A DNA stretch of 64,000 bases from NCBI RefSeq assembly GCF_001712755.1, contig NZ_MDKC01000002.1, positions 124,001-188,000 on the forward strand. The letters are read 5' to 3'. A program made the translations under genes and the position numbers. The notes beneath the pieces were generated by a model. It worked only from the letters and a program-made list of their open reading frames with translations. It did no database searches and was not told where the DNA came from. Shown piece after piece: positions 18,110 to 27,039 of this stretch (position 1 is the first letter of the stretch; the number at the start of each line of letters is the position of its first letter). This DNA comes from Gottfriedia luciferensis. GTDB lineage: Bacteria; Bacillota; Bacilli; Bacillales; Bacillaceae_G.

Positions 18110-18385
18110 TTAAAGCACACAAATGAATTCAATGACGAGAAAAGTAATTTTCGTTACTGTTCTACAGAGAGCCGGGGAAGCTGAAATCCGGTGAATAGTA
18201 CTTAAATGAAGATCCTCTCCGAGAAGTCAAACTGAAAACATAAGTAGGTTTGAACGGGTGTCTACCGTTAAAAGGAACGCGTATGATTGTACGTGACTAG
18301 AGTGCTATTGAAGAGCGGACTGTTTTCAATAGAATTAGGGTGGTATCGCGGTTAAACCCGTCCCTTATTATAGGGGCGGGTTTTT
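18110..18385 (+). promoter_or_regulatory. T-box riboswitch (isoleucine) before ileS
   Basis: The T-box core AGGGTGGTATCGCG is at 18337-18350. Stem I with an AGAGAGCCGGGG-type start lies near 18160, and the candidate specifier ATC (18212-18214) on the 3' side of the Stem I internal loop reads isoleucine. The terminator pairs AAACCCG with CGGGTTT and ends in five Ts at 18381-18385. Confidence 0.93.
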
Positions 18386-18419
18386 GTGTGCTTTAAAAAA
18401 ATAAGAGAGGCGATATCAT

Positions 18420-21400
18420 ATGAAAAAAGAAAATATGAAAGAATCTGTTCAAAATCGTGAAAAAAGGATTAGTGAACTTTGGTCTAAAGAAAATATCTTT
18501 ATTAAATCAGTTGAACATAGAGAACATAATCAATCTTTTGTTTTTTATGAAGGTCCCCCAACTGCAAATGGACTGCCACACGTTGGTCACGCATTAGGTC
18601 GTACGATAAAAGATGTTGTAGCTAGATATAAAACAATGGCTGGTTTCCAAGTTGTTCGTAAAGCTGGATGGGATACTCATGGTTTACCAGTTGAACTCGG
18701 TGTTGAAAAGATGTTAGGCATTTCAGGTAAGGCAGAAATTGAACGATATGGCGTAAAAGCTTTTCTTGAGAAATGTAAAGAAAGTGTTTTTACTTACGAG
18801 AAACAATGGCGAGATTTTACTGAGCAATTAGGTTATTGGGTGGATATGGATGATCCATATGTAACATTGGATAATTCTTATATCGAAAGTGTATGGAATA
18901 TCCTAGGGACAATTCATGAAAAAGGCTTACTAGTAAAAGGTCATCGTGTTTCACCTTATTGTCCTAGCTGTCAAACATCGCTAAGCTCACATGAAGTAGC
19001 GCAAGGATATAAAGACGTTAAGGATTTATCTGCAACCGTTAAGTTTAAATTGCAAGATGAAGAAAATGTCTATTTCCTTGGATGGACGACAACTCCGTGG
19101 ACACTTCCTGCTAATGTAGCGTTAGCTGTAAATCCAACAATGGAATATGTTCGTGCTAAAAAAGGTGAGGAAGTATATATTCTTGCTAAGGCATTAGTAG
19201 ATAAAGTACTAAAAGCGGATTACGTCATTTTATCTGAATTTCTTGGGGCAGATCTAATCGGTATTAGTTATTTACCACCATTTAATTTCGTAAAAGTTGA
19301 AGTTGGTCATAAAGTTGTGAAAGCAGATTTTGTAACTGAAGGAAGTGGTACTGGAATTGTTCATATTGCACCTGCATACGGTGAAGATGACTATAAAGTT
19401 GTGCAAGAAAATGGGTTATCTTTTGTAAATGTAGTGAATGAAAAAGGCCAATATACTGATGAAGTACCTAATTTTCAAGGTCGTTTTGTTAAAGAGTGTG
19501 ATGTAGATATAGTGAGGTATTTAGCCGAAAATGAATTATTATTTAGTAAAGAAAAATATGAGCATAGCTATCCGCATTGTTGGCGTTGTGATTCACCTTT
19601 ACTCTATTATGCGAATGAAAGTTGGTTTATTAAAACGACCGCATTAAAGGAACAGTTTATTAAAAATAATGAGGAAGTAACATGGTATCCAGATCATATA
19701 AAATACGGTCGATTCGGTAATTTTTTAGAACAGATGGTAGATTGGAATATTAGCCGAAAAAGATATTGGGGCACTCCATTAAATGTTTGGGAATGTGATT
19801 CATGTCATCATCAATTAGCACCAAAAAGTATTAATGAATTATGTAGCCATTCGGTAGAAGAAATTGACAGCTCAATTGAACTGCACAAACCTTTCGTTGA
19901 TGAAGTTACACTTAACTGTCCAAATTGTAAAGGGAATATGAAAAGAACACCTGAAGTAATTGATGTCTGGTTCGATAGCGGTTCAATGCCATTTGCCCAA
20001 TATCATTATCCTTTTGAAAATAAAGAGAAATTTACAAAACAATTCCCAGCTGATGTTGTCATTGAAGGGATTGATCAAACGAGAGGCTGGTTCTATAGTT
20101 TACTTGCAGTATCTACTTTATTTACCGGGAAAGTACCGTATAAACATGTATTATCTCTAGGCCATGTATTAGATGAAAATGGACAAAAAATGTCTAAAAG
20201 TAAAGGTAATGCACTTGATCCAGTAGAATTAATTCAAAAATATGGTGCAGATTCATTACGATGGTCTTTATTAGTAGACAGTGCGCCTTGGAACCCGAAG
20301 CGTTTTTCTGAAAGGGTTGTTCAAGAGGCGAAGTCGAAACTCATCGATACATTCGACAATGTGTATAGTTTTTACAGTTTATATGCAAATTTAGATGGAT
20401 TTAATGCAAAAAAACTATATGAGTATCAATCAAGTACATTGGATAAATGGATCATTTCACGTTTGCAAAGCACAATCCAAAATGTAACAAAAAATTTAGA
20501 GGATTATCAATTTACAAATGCTGCACGAGACATCGCTAAATTAGTAGATGAAGTAAGTAACTGGTATGTAAGAAGGTCAAGAGAACGTTTCTGGTCAAAT
20601 GGAATGAATAACGAGAAGGCGGCCGCTTACTATACACTGTTTGAAGTATTAACAAAAGTAAGTCAATTATTAGCACCTTTTACGCCATTCCTAGCGGAAG
20701 ATGTTTATTTTAATTTAACAAAACAAAGCGTCCATTTATCTGATTTTCCAGTTTTCGATGAATCATTAATCGACGCTCAGCTTGAGAAGGAAATGGATGC
20801 AGTTCTAAAAGTTGTGGAACTTGGAAGAAGCATTCGAAATGCAAATTCATTAAAGATCAAACAGCCACTAGCTAGTTTAACTTTAGTTAGTAACAATGAG
20901 GAGATCAATTGGGATTTATATAAAGAAATTGTTTTAGATGAGCTAAACTTAAAAAAATTCCAACAAGTTAACAACGAAAATGAGTTTTCAATCTTAAAAC
21001 TGAAATTGGATTTTAAAAAATCAGGAGCTAAATTTGGTAAGCTTTCTAATCTAGTCAATAAATCACTTCAAACATTAACAAATGAAGAAGCAAAAAGAGT
21101 GATTGAGAGCGGGTATGCTAATGTATTAATTGAGACAGGAGAAACTGTTAAAGTTGACGCACAAGATATTTTAATTGAAAAAAGCGCAAGAGAAGGTTTT
21201 GCATCAGCGACGAATGGAGAATATACAGTGACCCTAGACACATTATTAACAGAAGATCTTATTCAAGAAGGTACTGTAAGAGAATTAATTAGGGCTATTC
21301 AAGGATACCGAAAAGAATTGGATCTACCAATTAATATGCGCGTAGACATTGGCATAACAGCTAAACCGGAGTTTATTGAAATCATTGAAAAGTTTAAAGG

Positions 21401-21515
21401 AATGCTTGAGGAAAACTTATTAATGAGAAAACTAGTTGTGAAGAATCATGTGAATGGAAAAGAAATTAAAGTTGGTGATTACCAGTCCGAAATTGAATTA
21501 GTTGCTTCTAATTAA
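18420..21515 (+). CDS. ileS: Isoleucyl-tRNA synthetase, type 2 (IleS2-like)
   Basis: 1031 residues, class Ia synthetase. It carries the HIGH-type motif HVGH at residues 54-57 and KMSKS at 590-594, the CP1 editing domain ([19 protein letters not shown]) and paired CxxC segments (CPSC, CDSC). Length and the motif [16 protein letters not shown] place it with the long eukaryote-like IleRS2 group, which includes MupA and the second B. cereus enzyme, not with the usual Bacillus IleRS1 (about 920 residues, FILHDGPPYANG). Members of this group are commonly insensitive to mupirocin. The HxGH signature is canonical, not the swapped GxHH reported for some hyper-resistant IleRS2. It is not beside divIVA or lspA, where ileS1 normally lies. 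A T-box controls it. Confidence 0.94.
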   Translation: MKKENMKESVQNREKRISELWSKENIFIKSVEHREHNQSFVFYEGPPTANGLPHVGHALGRTIKDVVARYKTMAGFQVVRKAGWDTHGLPVELGVEKMLGISGKAEIERYGVKAFLEKCKESVFTYEKQWRDFTEQLGYWVDMDDPYVTLDNSYIESVWNILGTIHEKGLLVKGHRVSPYCPSCQTSLSSHEVAQGYKDVKDLSATVKFKLQDEENVYFLGWTTTPWTLPANVALAVNPTMEYVRAKKGEEVYILAKALVDKVLKADYVILSEFLGADLIGISYLPPFNFVKVEVGHKVVKADFVTEGSGTGIVHIAPAYGEDDYKVVQENGLSFVNVVNEKGQYTDEVPNFQGRFVKECDVDIVRYLAENELLFSKEKYEHSYPHCWRCDSPLLYYANESWFIKTTALKEQFIKNNEEVTWYPDHIKYGRFGNFLEQMVDWNISRKRYWGTPLNVWECDSCHHQLAPKSINELCSHSVEEIDSSIELHKPFVDEVTLNCPNCKGNMKRTPEVIDVWFDSGSMPFAQYHYPFENKEKFTKQFPADVVIEGIDQTRGWFYSLLAVSTLFTGKVPYKHVLSLGHVLDENGQKMSKSKGNALDPVELIQKYGADSLRWSLLVDSAPWNPKRFSERVVQEAKSKLIDTFDNVYSFYSLYANLDGFNAKKLYEYQSSTLDKWIISRLQSTIQNVTKNLEDYQFTNAARDIAKLVDEVSNWYVRRSRERFWSNGMNNEKAAAYYTLFEVLTKVSQLLAPFTPFLAEDVYFNLTKQSVHLSDFPVFDESLIDAQLEKEMDAVLKVVELGRSIRNANSLKIKQPLASLTLVSNNEEINWDLYKEIVLDELNLKKFQQVNNENEFSILKLKLDFKKSGAKFGKLSNLVNKSLQTLTNEEAKRVIESGYANVLIETGETVKVDAQDILIEKSAREGFASATNGEYTVTLDTLLTEDLIQEGTVRELIRAIQGYRKELDLPINMRVDIGITAKPEFIEIIEKFKGMLEENLLMRKLVVKNHVNGKEIKVGDYQSEIELVASN

Positions 21516-21532
21516 TTAAATAGCTTAAGTGA

Positions 21533-21570
21533 AATGACAGACTAATAACAATTTTTAGTCTGTCATTTTT
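21533..21570 (+). terminator. Terminator of ileS
   Basis: Stem AATGACAGACT / AGTCTGTCATT with a T-run. Confidence 0.88.
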
Positions 21571-21683
21571 CTTCTTAATTGACATAGGCAACGGTTCCTA
21601 TTTTTTAAAATCAATAGTTTTTAAAGGTTTATTAAAATAGCTGTTGAATTAATTAGTGTAGAGTGATTTAAGGAGAGGGTTAG

Positions 21684-21869
21684 ATGATTTCTAAAAAGAG
21701 CATTTATATATATTTGATATACGCATTTTCTTTTGCAATATCGTATTTTTTAGTTAGAGTATTCTTATTTCATGGCGAAATTAACTCAGCATTTGCCGGT
21801 TCTATTGCCGGTGGATTTGTTGGATTTTTAGTATCTATTATTTTTGCTAAACCTATTGAAAGAAGATAA
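21684..21869 (+). CDS. Small two-helix membrane protein, unknown
   Basis: 61 residues with two hydrophobic helices (about 7-28 and 36-55) joined by a short polar turn, and a basic C-terminus ending ERR. The glycine-rich second helix (GSIAGGFVGFLVSI) suggests tight helix packing. AAGGAGAGGG stands 8-14 bases before the ATG, which supports translation. No family is recognised and no partner gene is adjacent. Confidence 0.6.
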   Translation: MISKKSIYIYLIYAFSFAISYFLVRVFLFHGEINSAFAGSIAGGFVGFLVSIIFAKPIERR

Positions 21870-21916
21870 TTTTGATAATCGGTTTAGCAACTACTCTAAG
21901 CCTAAGTTGAACTATG

Positions 21917-21943
21917 AAAAAAGGATGATCTTCAAGATCATCC
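21917..21943 (-). terminator. Terminator of the LysE-type exporter gene
   Basis: Near-perfect palindrome AGGATGATCT / AGATCATCCT; the T-run is on the minus strand, directly after the exporter stop. Confidence 0.85.
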
Positions 21944-21954
21944 TCTAGTCTACA

Positions 21955-22557
21955 TTAAGTTAATCCAATTAAAAGATAAATGCTAGTTCCCCAAATAAAC
22001 AAGGCGGAGAATTTGTTGAATATTTTCATTAAACCTCCTGTACTGTCTACCTTCTTCATGATTGAGCCCGCAACTGTTAATCCAAAAAACCAAATCCAAG
22101 ATACTGTAATACATGCAATCGTAAAGAAAACTTGTTCCTTTCCGACATATTTTAATGCACTTGTTCCAATTACACCTATTGTATCTAAGATTGCATGGGG
22201 GTTTAATAAGGAAACTGATAAGGCAAAAATGATTTGCTGTCGGCTAGGTAATGCATTATTCGATTCATTTACTACCGGTTTAGATTTCCAAATAACATAC
22301 CCCATGTATACTAAAAACAAAATACCAGCAATCATCAAGCTAATTCTTAGCCATTCAAATTGTAGAACGATCGTGGAAAGTCCAAAAACAGCTAAAAGAA
22401 TTAAAAAAGTATCGCATACAGCAGCAGTAAAAGTCGCTGGAAGTGCTCGAATTAGTTTTGGCTGTGTGGCACCTTGTGAAAATACAAATACATTCTGTAC
22501 CCCTAAAGGTAAAATAAGTCCGAATGCTAAGACTAGACCATGAATAATAGCTTCCAT
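21955..22557 (-). CDS. LysE/ArgO family amino acid exporter (YisU-like)
   Basis: 200 residues from ATG 22557; a TTG at 22560 is also in frame but is closer to the GGGAG site than usual. Six membrane helices are predicted. The conserved LysE superfamily segments are visible: an N-terminal LILPLGVQNVFVFSQG and the mid-protein SLLNPHAILDTIGVIG. Members export basic or other amino acids by secondary transport. The gene is divergent from a MocR-type regulator with a 98-base gap that holds an inverted repeat. The same divergent pair is yisU/yisV in B. subtilis, so the regulator probably controls this exporter. Confidence 0.88.
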   Translation of the reverse strand: MEAIIHGLVLAFGLILPLGVQNVFVFSQGATQPKLIRALPATFTAAVCDTFLILLAVFGLSTIVLQFEWLRISLMIAGILFLVYMGYVIWKSKPVVNESNNALPSRQQIIFALSVSLLNPHAILDTIGVIGTSALKYVGKEQVFFTIACITVSWIWFFGLTVAGSIMKKVDSTGGLMKIFNKFSALFIWGTSIYLLIGLT

Positions 22558-22614
22558 CAAATCAACTCCCTTTCAATTACAATCGTACTATGATAAAACT
22601 AAAAGAAAACAACC

Positions 22615-22642
22615 AATTGGATGGTTTTATATCCACCCAATT
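22615..22642. promoter_or_regulatory. Candidate MocR operator between the exporter and regulator
   Basis: AATTGGATGG (22615-22624) and CCACCCAATT (22633-22642) form an inverted repeat, 9 of 10 matched, with an 8-base spacer. It ends 13 bases before the MocR start, suggesting autoregulation and control of the divergent exporter. Confidence 0.55.
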
Positions 22643-22655
22643 TAGGGGGAGTTAG

Positions 22656-24077
22656 ATGAAATGGAAACCAAATCGTGATTCTCATTTGACTGTGCAAGAG
22701 CAAATTATAGATTGGATAAAAACTCGTATTGAACGAGGAGATTGGTCTGTTGGCACTAAGATTCCTACCCAGCGTCAATTAGCAACGCAATTTAATGTGA
22801 ACCGCAGTACCGTACAACTTGCACTTGATGAATTAAGGGCAGATGGTTTGATCGAATCAAAAATGGGTTCAGGGGTATATGTGGCTAACAATTCTTGGAA
22901 CGTACTTTTGAGCAAAAATCAACCGAATTGGCACAGACATATTGAATCAAGTATTCATAAACCAAACTACCATACGATTCAACTCATAAATGAATATGAG
23001 CAAATAGATCATATCATACGTCTTGGAACAGGTGAATTATCACCTGAATTACTACCAACTAAGGAAATAGAAGATTCGTTAAGAAAGATTTCAATTGATT
23101 CAAAAGCAATTGGTTATTCATCTCCGCAAGGAAGTGAAAAGCTCCGAGGAATTTTATGTAATTATTTAAAAAAACGTGGTATTGAATCAGCACCAGAGAA
23201 CATTTTAATTGTTTCGGGTGCACTTCAAGCACTTCAATTAATAGCAGTTGGATTATTGGAAGAGGGATCCATTATTTTTCAAGAACAATTTTCGTATTTA
23301 AATTCAGTACATCCCTTTCAATCTAATGGTATGCGAATGTTTTCAATTTCAAGGGAACATCAATTAAAAGATAATTTACGAGCACATAAAGGGAAGAGGC
23401 AATCATTATTCTACTGTGTTCCAACACTAAACAATCCAACGGGCTATAATTGGTCGTTGGAAGAAAAGCAAAATCTATTTAATACATGTAAAGAACTACA
23501 AATTCCGATTATTGAAGATGATGTGTATCACGAATTGCTTTTTGAAACATCTTCACCAGCTATCAAATCGTTTGATACTTTAGGACAAGTTCTTTATATA
23601 GGAAGTGTTTCCAAAACACTAAGTCCAGGGTTAAGAATTGGTTGGGTTGTTGCACCTTCACCTGTTATTGAACGATTAGCTGATATAAAAATGCAAACGG
23701 ATTATGGTTCAAGTGCCTTTTCGCAAGAAATCGTATCACACTGGATCTCAAACGGTCTCTACGAAAAGCATCTTGTTAATCTTCGTGATCAATTGCAAAA
23801 ACGAGCTATATACGTAGAAGAAATTTTAGAAAAGAAATTTAAAAAGATAGCTTCATGGAAAAAGTCTGAAGGTGGTTTCTATATATGGCTCAGATTTCAT
23901 AATCCAATAGTAAATAAGACTTTATTTTTAAAATTACTTAAAGAAAATATATTGATCAATCCAGGTTATATTTACGAACCAAGAGATTTACATCATATTC
24001 GTCTTTCCTATGCCTACGCTTCGTTGGAAGATTTAAAAAAAGGTTTAAATATTTTATTACAAATAAGTCAATTGTGA
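22656..24077 (+). CDS. MocR/PdxR-type GntR transcription regulator with aminotransferase domain (YisV-like)
   Basis: 473 residues. Residues about 10-78 form a GntR winged helix (IPTQRQLATQFNVNRSTVQ, DGLIESKMGSGVYV). From about 115 onward it is a fold-type I aminotransferase domain with the PLP Schiff-base lysine Lys320 in GSVSKTLSPGLRIGW and the NNPTGYNWS cofactor-binding loop near 259. MocR proteins use PLP or an amino-PLP adduct as effector, not as enzymes. AGGGGGAG precedes the ATG. The gene is divergent from the LysE-type exporter, and an inverted repeat lies between them, so it likely controls export of an amino acid. Family assignment is firm; the ligand is unknown. Confidence 0.92.
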   Translation: MKWKPNRDSHLTVQEQIIDWIKTRIERGDWSVGTKIPTQRQLATQFNVNRSTVQLALDELRADGLIESKMGSGVYVANNSWNVLLSKNQPNWHRHIESSIHKPNYHTIQLINEYEQIDHIIRLGTGELSPELLPTKEIEDSLRKISIDSKAIGYSSPQGSEKLRGILCNYLKKRGIESAPENILIVSGALQALQLIAVGLLEEGSIIFQEQFSYLNSVHPFQSNGMRMFSISREHQLKDNLRAHKGKRQSLFYCVPTLNNPTGYNWSLEEKQNLFNTCKELQIPIIEDDVYHELLFETSSPAIKSFDTLGQVLYIGSVSKTLSPGLRIGWVVAPSPVIERLADIKMQTDYGSSAFSQEIVSHWISNGLYEKHLVNLRDQLQKRAIYVEEILEKKFKKIASWKKSEGGFYIWLRFHNPIVNKTLFLKLLKENILINPGYIYEPRDLHHIRLSYAYASLEDLKKGLNILLQISQL

Positions 24078-24132
24078 TTTCATTTAGAACTTTATTTTTT
24101 TGGTCCCTTATAATGAAGGATTTGGAACAGTA

Positions 24133-24158
24133 AAGAGCATCGAAATCTCGATGCTCTT
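24133..24158. terminator. Bidirectional terminator between the MocR and P450 genes
   Basis: An 11-bp perfect stem AAGAGCATCGA / TCGATGCTCTT with a 4-base loop. Confidence 0.8.
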
Positions 24159-24251
24159 TGTTATGTTATAAATTGTTTTATTTTCGAATACTACAGCTAG
24201 AATTTTAAAATTAAATTTCTATCCTGAAAAGTACACAATTTGCTAGAAACT

Positions 24252-25457
24252 TCATTGTATACTTGCCTGAATCTTCAAGCTTTCAAACCCACGAAAAGCA
24301 ACATTTTTACGGCGAGTTGGCTCCTCAATTAGAACTGGATTAACTAAATGTCTAATCAGTTTTTCAATTGCAATTTGTCCTTCTAATCTAGCAAGGGGGG
24401 CACCTAAGCAGAAATGCGGGCCGGATGAAAAGGATAAATGTTTTATATTTTTTCGAGTAATATCAAATGTTTCAGGATTAGTAGTGACGTTTGGATCGTA
24501 ATTGGCGCCGCCTAAGGAAACCATAAAGTAATCGCCTTTTTTAATCGCATTTCCAGCGAACTCAAAATCTTCTCTAGCCCACCTAGATGTAAAAATAACG
24601 GGTGATTCGTATCTTAATATTTCTTCAATTGCTGAAGGAATTAACGTTAAATCATTTTTTAAAAGCTCAAATTGCTCAGGATGTTTTAATAATAAATAAT
24701 ATCCATTCGTGATTAAATTAACAGTAGTTTCATGACCCGCTATTAATAAAAGAAGACAACTTGCGATCATTTCATCTTCACTTAATTTATCACCAAATTC
24801 CTCTGCTATGATTAAATTACTAATTAAATCCTCTTTAGGTTCTATTCTCCTTAAAGATATAAGATTTCTGAAATAATTAGAAGCATCAATAATATCCTTT
24901 GATACTAATTCTAAATCTTCCATAGTCGTATTAAAATCAATAAATTTAATAAATGCCTCTGACCAATTACGAAATAAATCCCGATCTTCTTTAGGAACAC
25001 CTAATAGATCAGTTATGACAAAGACAGGTAATAAATATGAAAAATCATGTATTAGTTCGTGGGTAAATTTTCCCTTCATATTTGCTAATAAATAATCAGC
25101 AATTTCATTTACCGAAGTTCGTAAATTTTCAACCATTCTTGGAGAAAAGGCTTTGTTCACGAGGTTTCTTAATCTTGTATGATCAGGAGCATCTCGAAAT
25201 AACATCATTTTTCGATTTATTGCAATAGCAGGCATAACACTTTCAGGTATTTTTTCAGGTGGAGTGACTTTGGTTGCCTCTTTTATAAAACGGGGGTCTT
25301 TTAGCATGATTTCTGCTTCTCTATAGCCTGTTACTAGCCATCCAGTTCTCTGAAATAGCTCCGTATAAAGCATAGGACTTATTTTTCTAGCGTTACTAAA
25401 ATACGAATATGGGTCTTTGTAAAATTGCTGTGGATTCACTTTTAATTGATTATTCAT
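24252..25457 (-). CDS. Cytochrome P450
   Basis: 401 residues, a soluble bacterial class P450. The heme-thiolate Cys350 lies in FSSGPHFCLGAPLAR, the oxygen-binding I-helix is AGHETT (240-245), and the K-helix ExxR is in EEILRYESP near 279. The N-terminus lacks a membrane anchor. It resembles the CYP107/CYP109-type enzymes of Bacillus that oxidise fatty acids, steroids or macrolides. No ferredoxin or reductase gene is adjacent, so electrons must come from elsewhere. The ATG at 25457 follows GGGAG. The gene stands alone, so the substrate cannot be inferred. Confidence 0.93.
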   Translation of the reverse strand: MNNQLKVNPQQFYKDPYSYFSNARKISPMLYTELFQRTGWLVTGYREAEIMLKDPRFIKEATKVTPPEKIPESVMPAIAINRKMMLFRDAPDHTRLRNLVNKAFSPRMVENLRTSVNEIADYLLANMKGKFTHELIHDFSYLLPVFVITDLLGVPKEDRDLFRNWSEAFIKFIDFNTTMEDLELVSKDIIDASNYFRNLISLRRIEPKEDLISNLIIAEEFGDKLSEDEMIASCLLLLIAGHETTVNLITNGYYLLLKHPEQFELLKNDLTLIPSAIEEILRYESPVIFTSRWAREDFEFAGNAIKKGDYFMVSLGGANYDPNVTTNPETFDITRKNIKHLSFSSGPHFCLGAPLARLEGQIAIEKLIRHLVNPVLIEEPTRRKNVAFRGFESLKIQASIQ

Positions 25458-25713
25458 GTAAATGTTCTCCCTTATGAATGAAATGAGTCTATTTATTTCT
25501 ATTTCTGTGAAAATGGATTATTCCCAAATTTTGGATAACACAAAAAAAGGATACGATTGTACAAAATGTTTTTCATGAGGAATTAGGTATAAATGAATCA
25601 GAAATAAATCAAATAAAAATTAAGAAAATTAAATCATGATTATGGTAAAATAAGGTACTTCAAGTAATCAAACTGAGTTTATGAAATTGTTCGACAGAGA
25701 AGAAAGGGGTAAC

Positions 25714-26259
25714 ATGATGGATTTTCCAATTTTAGAAACAGAAAGATTATCTTTAGTGCAAATTACACAAAAAAATGTAGATGAGATTTTTTCCATCTTT
25801 TCAAATGAAGAGGTAATTAAATACTATGGTATGGACCCTTTTACTGAAAAAGATCAAGCGGTTAAAATGATCGATTCCTTTCAAACTAGATTTGAAAATC
25901 AACAAGGGATTCGTTTTGGAATAGTTGAAAAAGAATCAAAAAAATTAATCGGGACAATTGGTTTAAATAATTTAGTCTTACATGCAAGAAGAACGGAAAT
26001 TGGATATGATTTATTACCTAAATATTGGCGAAAAGGATATATGTCAGAAGCAATAAAGGAAATTACATCATACTGCTTTAATAAGCTAGGAATCTATCGA
26101 ATTGGAGCTAATATTTTTCCAGATAATACTGCTTCAGCTACTTTAGTTGAGAAGTTAGGATTTCAAAAAGAAGGATTACTGAGAGGCTATTTAGTTCAAG
26201 GGAATCAGTCTCATGATTTAAACGTATTTTCTCTCATTAAACCTGATTGGCAAAAATAA
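25714..26259 (+). CDS. GNAT N-acetyltransferase (RimJ/RimL type)
   Basis: 181 residues from ATG 25714, chosen because AGAAAGGGG at 25700-25708 is spaced for it; an in-frame ATG at 25681 would place that site inside the gene. The Acetyltransf_3 pattern is clear: N-terminal LETERLSLVQIT, acetyl-CoA-binding YWRKGYMSEA, and NTASATLVEKLGFQKEGLLR in the C-terminal half. These enzymes acetylate ribosomal protein termini, antibiotics or small amines; the acceptor cannot be read from the sequence. It lies 70 bases before a HAD phosphatase on the same strand and may share a transcript with it. Confidence 0.87.
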   Translation: MMDFPILETERLSLVQITQKNVDEIFSIFSNEEVIKYYGMDPFTEKDQAVKMIDSFQTRFENQQGIRFGIVEKESKKLIGTIGLNNLVLHARRTEIGYDLLPKYWRKGYMSEAIKEITSYCFNKLGIYRIGANIFPDNTASATLVEKLGFQKEGLLRGYLVQGNQSHDLNVFSLIKPDWQK

Positions 26260-26329
26260 AACGAAAAATAGTAAACTGAGATAACCATAATATAGTAAAT
26301 CTGTCTAATTAAGGAAAAGGAGAAATGGA

Positions 26330-26986
26330 ATGATTAAAGCTGTAATATTTGATTTTGATGGTTTAATTGTCGATACTGAGTCTGTATGGTTCGAAGCATA
26401 TAAGGAAGTACTACAAAGGTATGAAGTGGAGTTAACTCTTCAAAAGTTTTCAGAAGTTGTAGGAACAAGTGATGAAATTTTATTCGATTTTATCAATACA
26501 AATTTAAAAGAACCAATTGAAAAAGAACTGATTGAACAAATGGCTAAAGAACTAGTTGATGAGAAACTACTCGAGCCGGCACTTAGAGAAAGTGTAGAAG
26601 ACTATTTAATTTCAGCAAAAAATACTGGATTAAAAATAGCTTTGGCTTCTAGCTCCTCAAGAGAGTGGGTAGAAAGCTTCTTAAAAAAATTAAATATTTA
26701 TGAATACTTTTCAGTAATTAAGACAAAAGATGATGTAAAGAAAGTTAAACCTGATCCGGAGCTATATTTAAAAGCAATTGAGGAAATCGGGGTTCAAGCA
26801 TCAGAGGCTGTCGCATTTGAAGATTCGTTAAATGGATTAATCGCTGCAAGGAAAGCAGGTTTACACTGTGTAATTGTTCCGAATCAAGTTACTTCACATT
26901 TAGAGTTTGAGAATCATAGTTTAAGATTATCATCAATGGCAGAAAAATCTTTAGAAGATGTAATTAAGCATCTAACTAACAAGTAA
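26330..26986 (+). CDS. HAD superfamily phosphatase, beta-phosphoglucomutase-like (YhcW-like)
   Basis: 218 residues. Motif I is DFDGLIVDTE (nucleophile Asp at about residue 8), motif II is LASSSSRE at about 105, motif III is KPDPELYL near 139, and motif IV is AFEDSLNGL. The helical C1 cap sits between motif I and II. This matches the subfamily of beta-phosphoglucomutase and sugar-phosphate phosphatases; B. subtilis YhcW is similar in size. Without a sugar operon nearby, a general phosphatase is more likely than a mutase. AAAGGAGAA precedes the ATG and a terminator follows 20 bases after the stop. Confidence 0.87.
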   Translation: MIKAVIFDFDGLIVDTESVWFEAYKEVLQRYEVELTLQKFSEVVGTSDEILFDFINTNLKEPIEKELIEQMAKELVDEKLLEPALRESVEDYLISAKNTGLKIALASSSSREWVESFLKKLNIYEYFSVIKTKDDVKKVKPDPELYLKAIEEIGVQASEAVAFEDSLNGLIAARKAGLHCVIVPNQVTSHLEFENHSLRLSSMAEKSLEDVIKHLTNK

Positions 26987-27005
26987 TTTCGGTTAAAAAA
27001 AGTAA

Positions 27006-27036
27006 AACCATTCCAAAAAAATTGGAATGGTTCTTT
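27006..27036. terminator. Bidirectional terminator between the HAD and MFS genes
   Basis: Stem AACCATTCC / GGAATGGTT with a 9-base loop and T-rich flanks on both strands. Confidence 0.82.
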
Positions 27037-27039
27037 TAA

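Noticed and set aside
21980-22543. Long open frame on the plus strand opposite the LysE-type exporter
   Set aside because: It is antisense to a clear membrane-protein gene with a good ribosome binding site, and its product has no recognisable feature.
25520-25640. Protein-like text upstream of the GNAT gene (KKDTIVQNVFHEELGI)
   Set aside because: No start codon in the frame and a stop just upstream; at most a remnant, too short to name.
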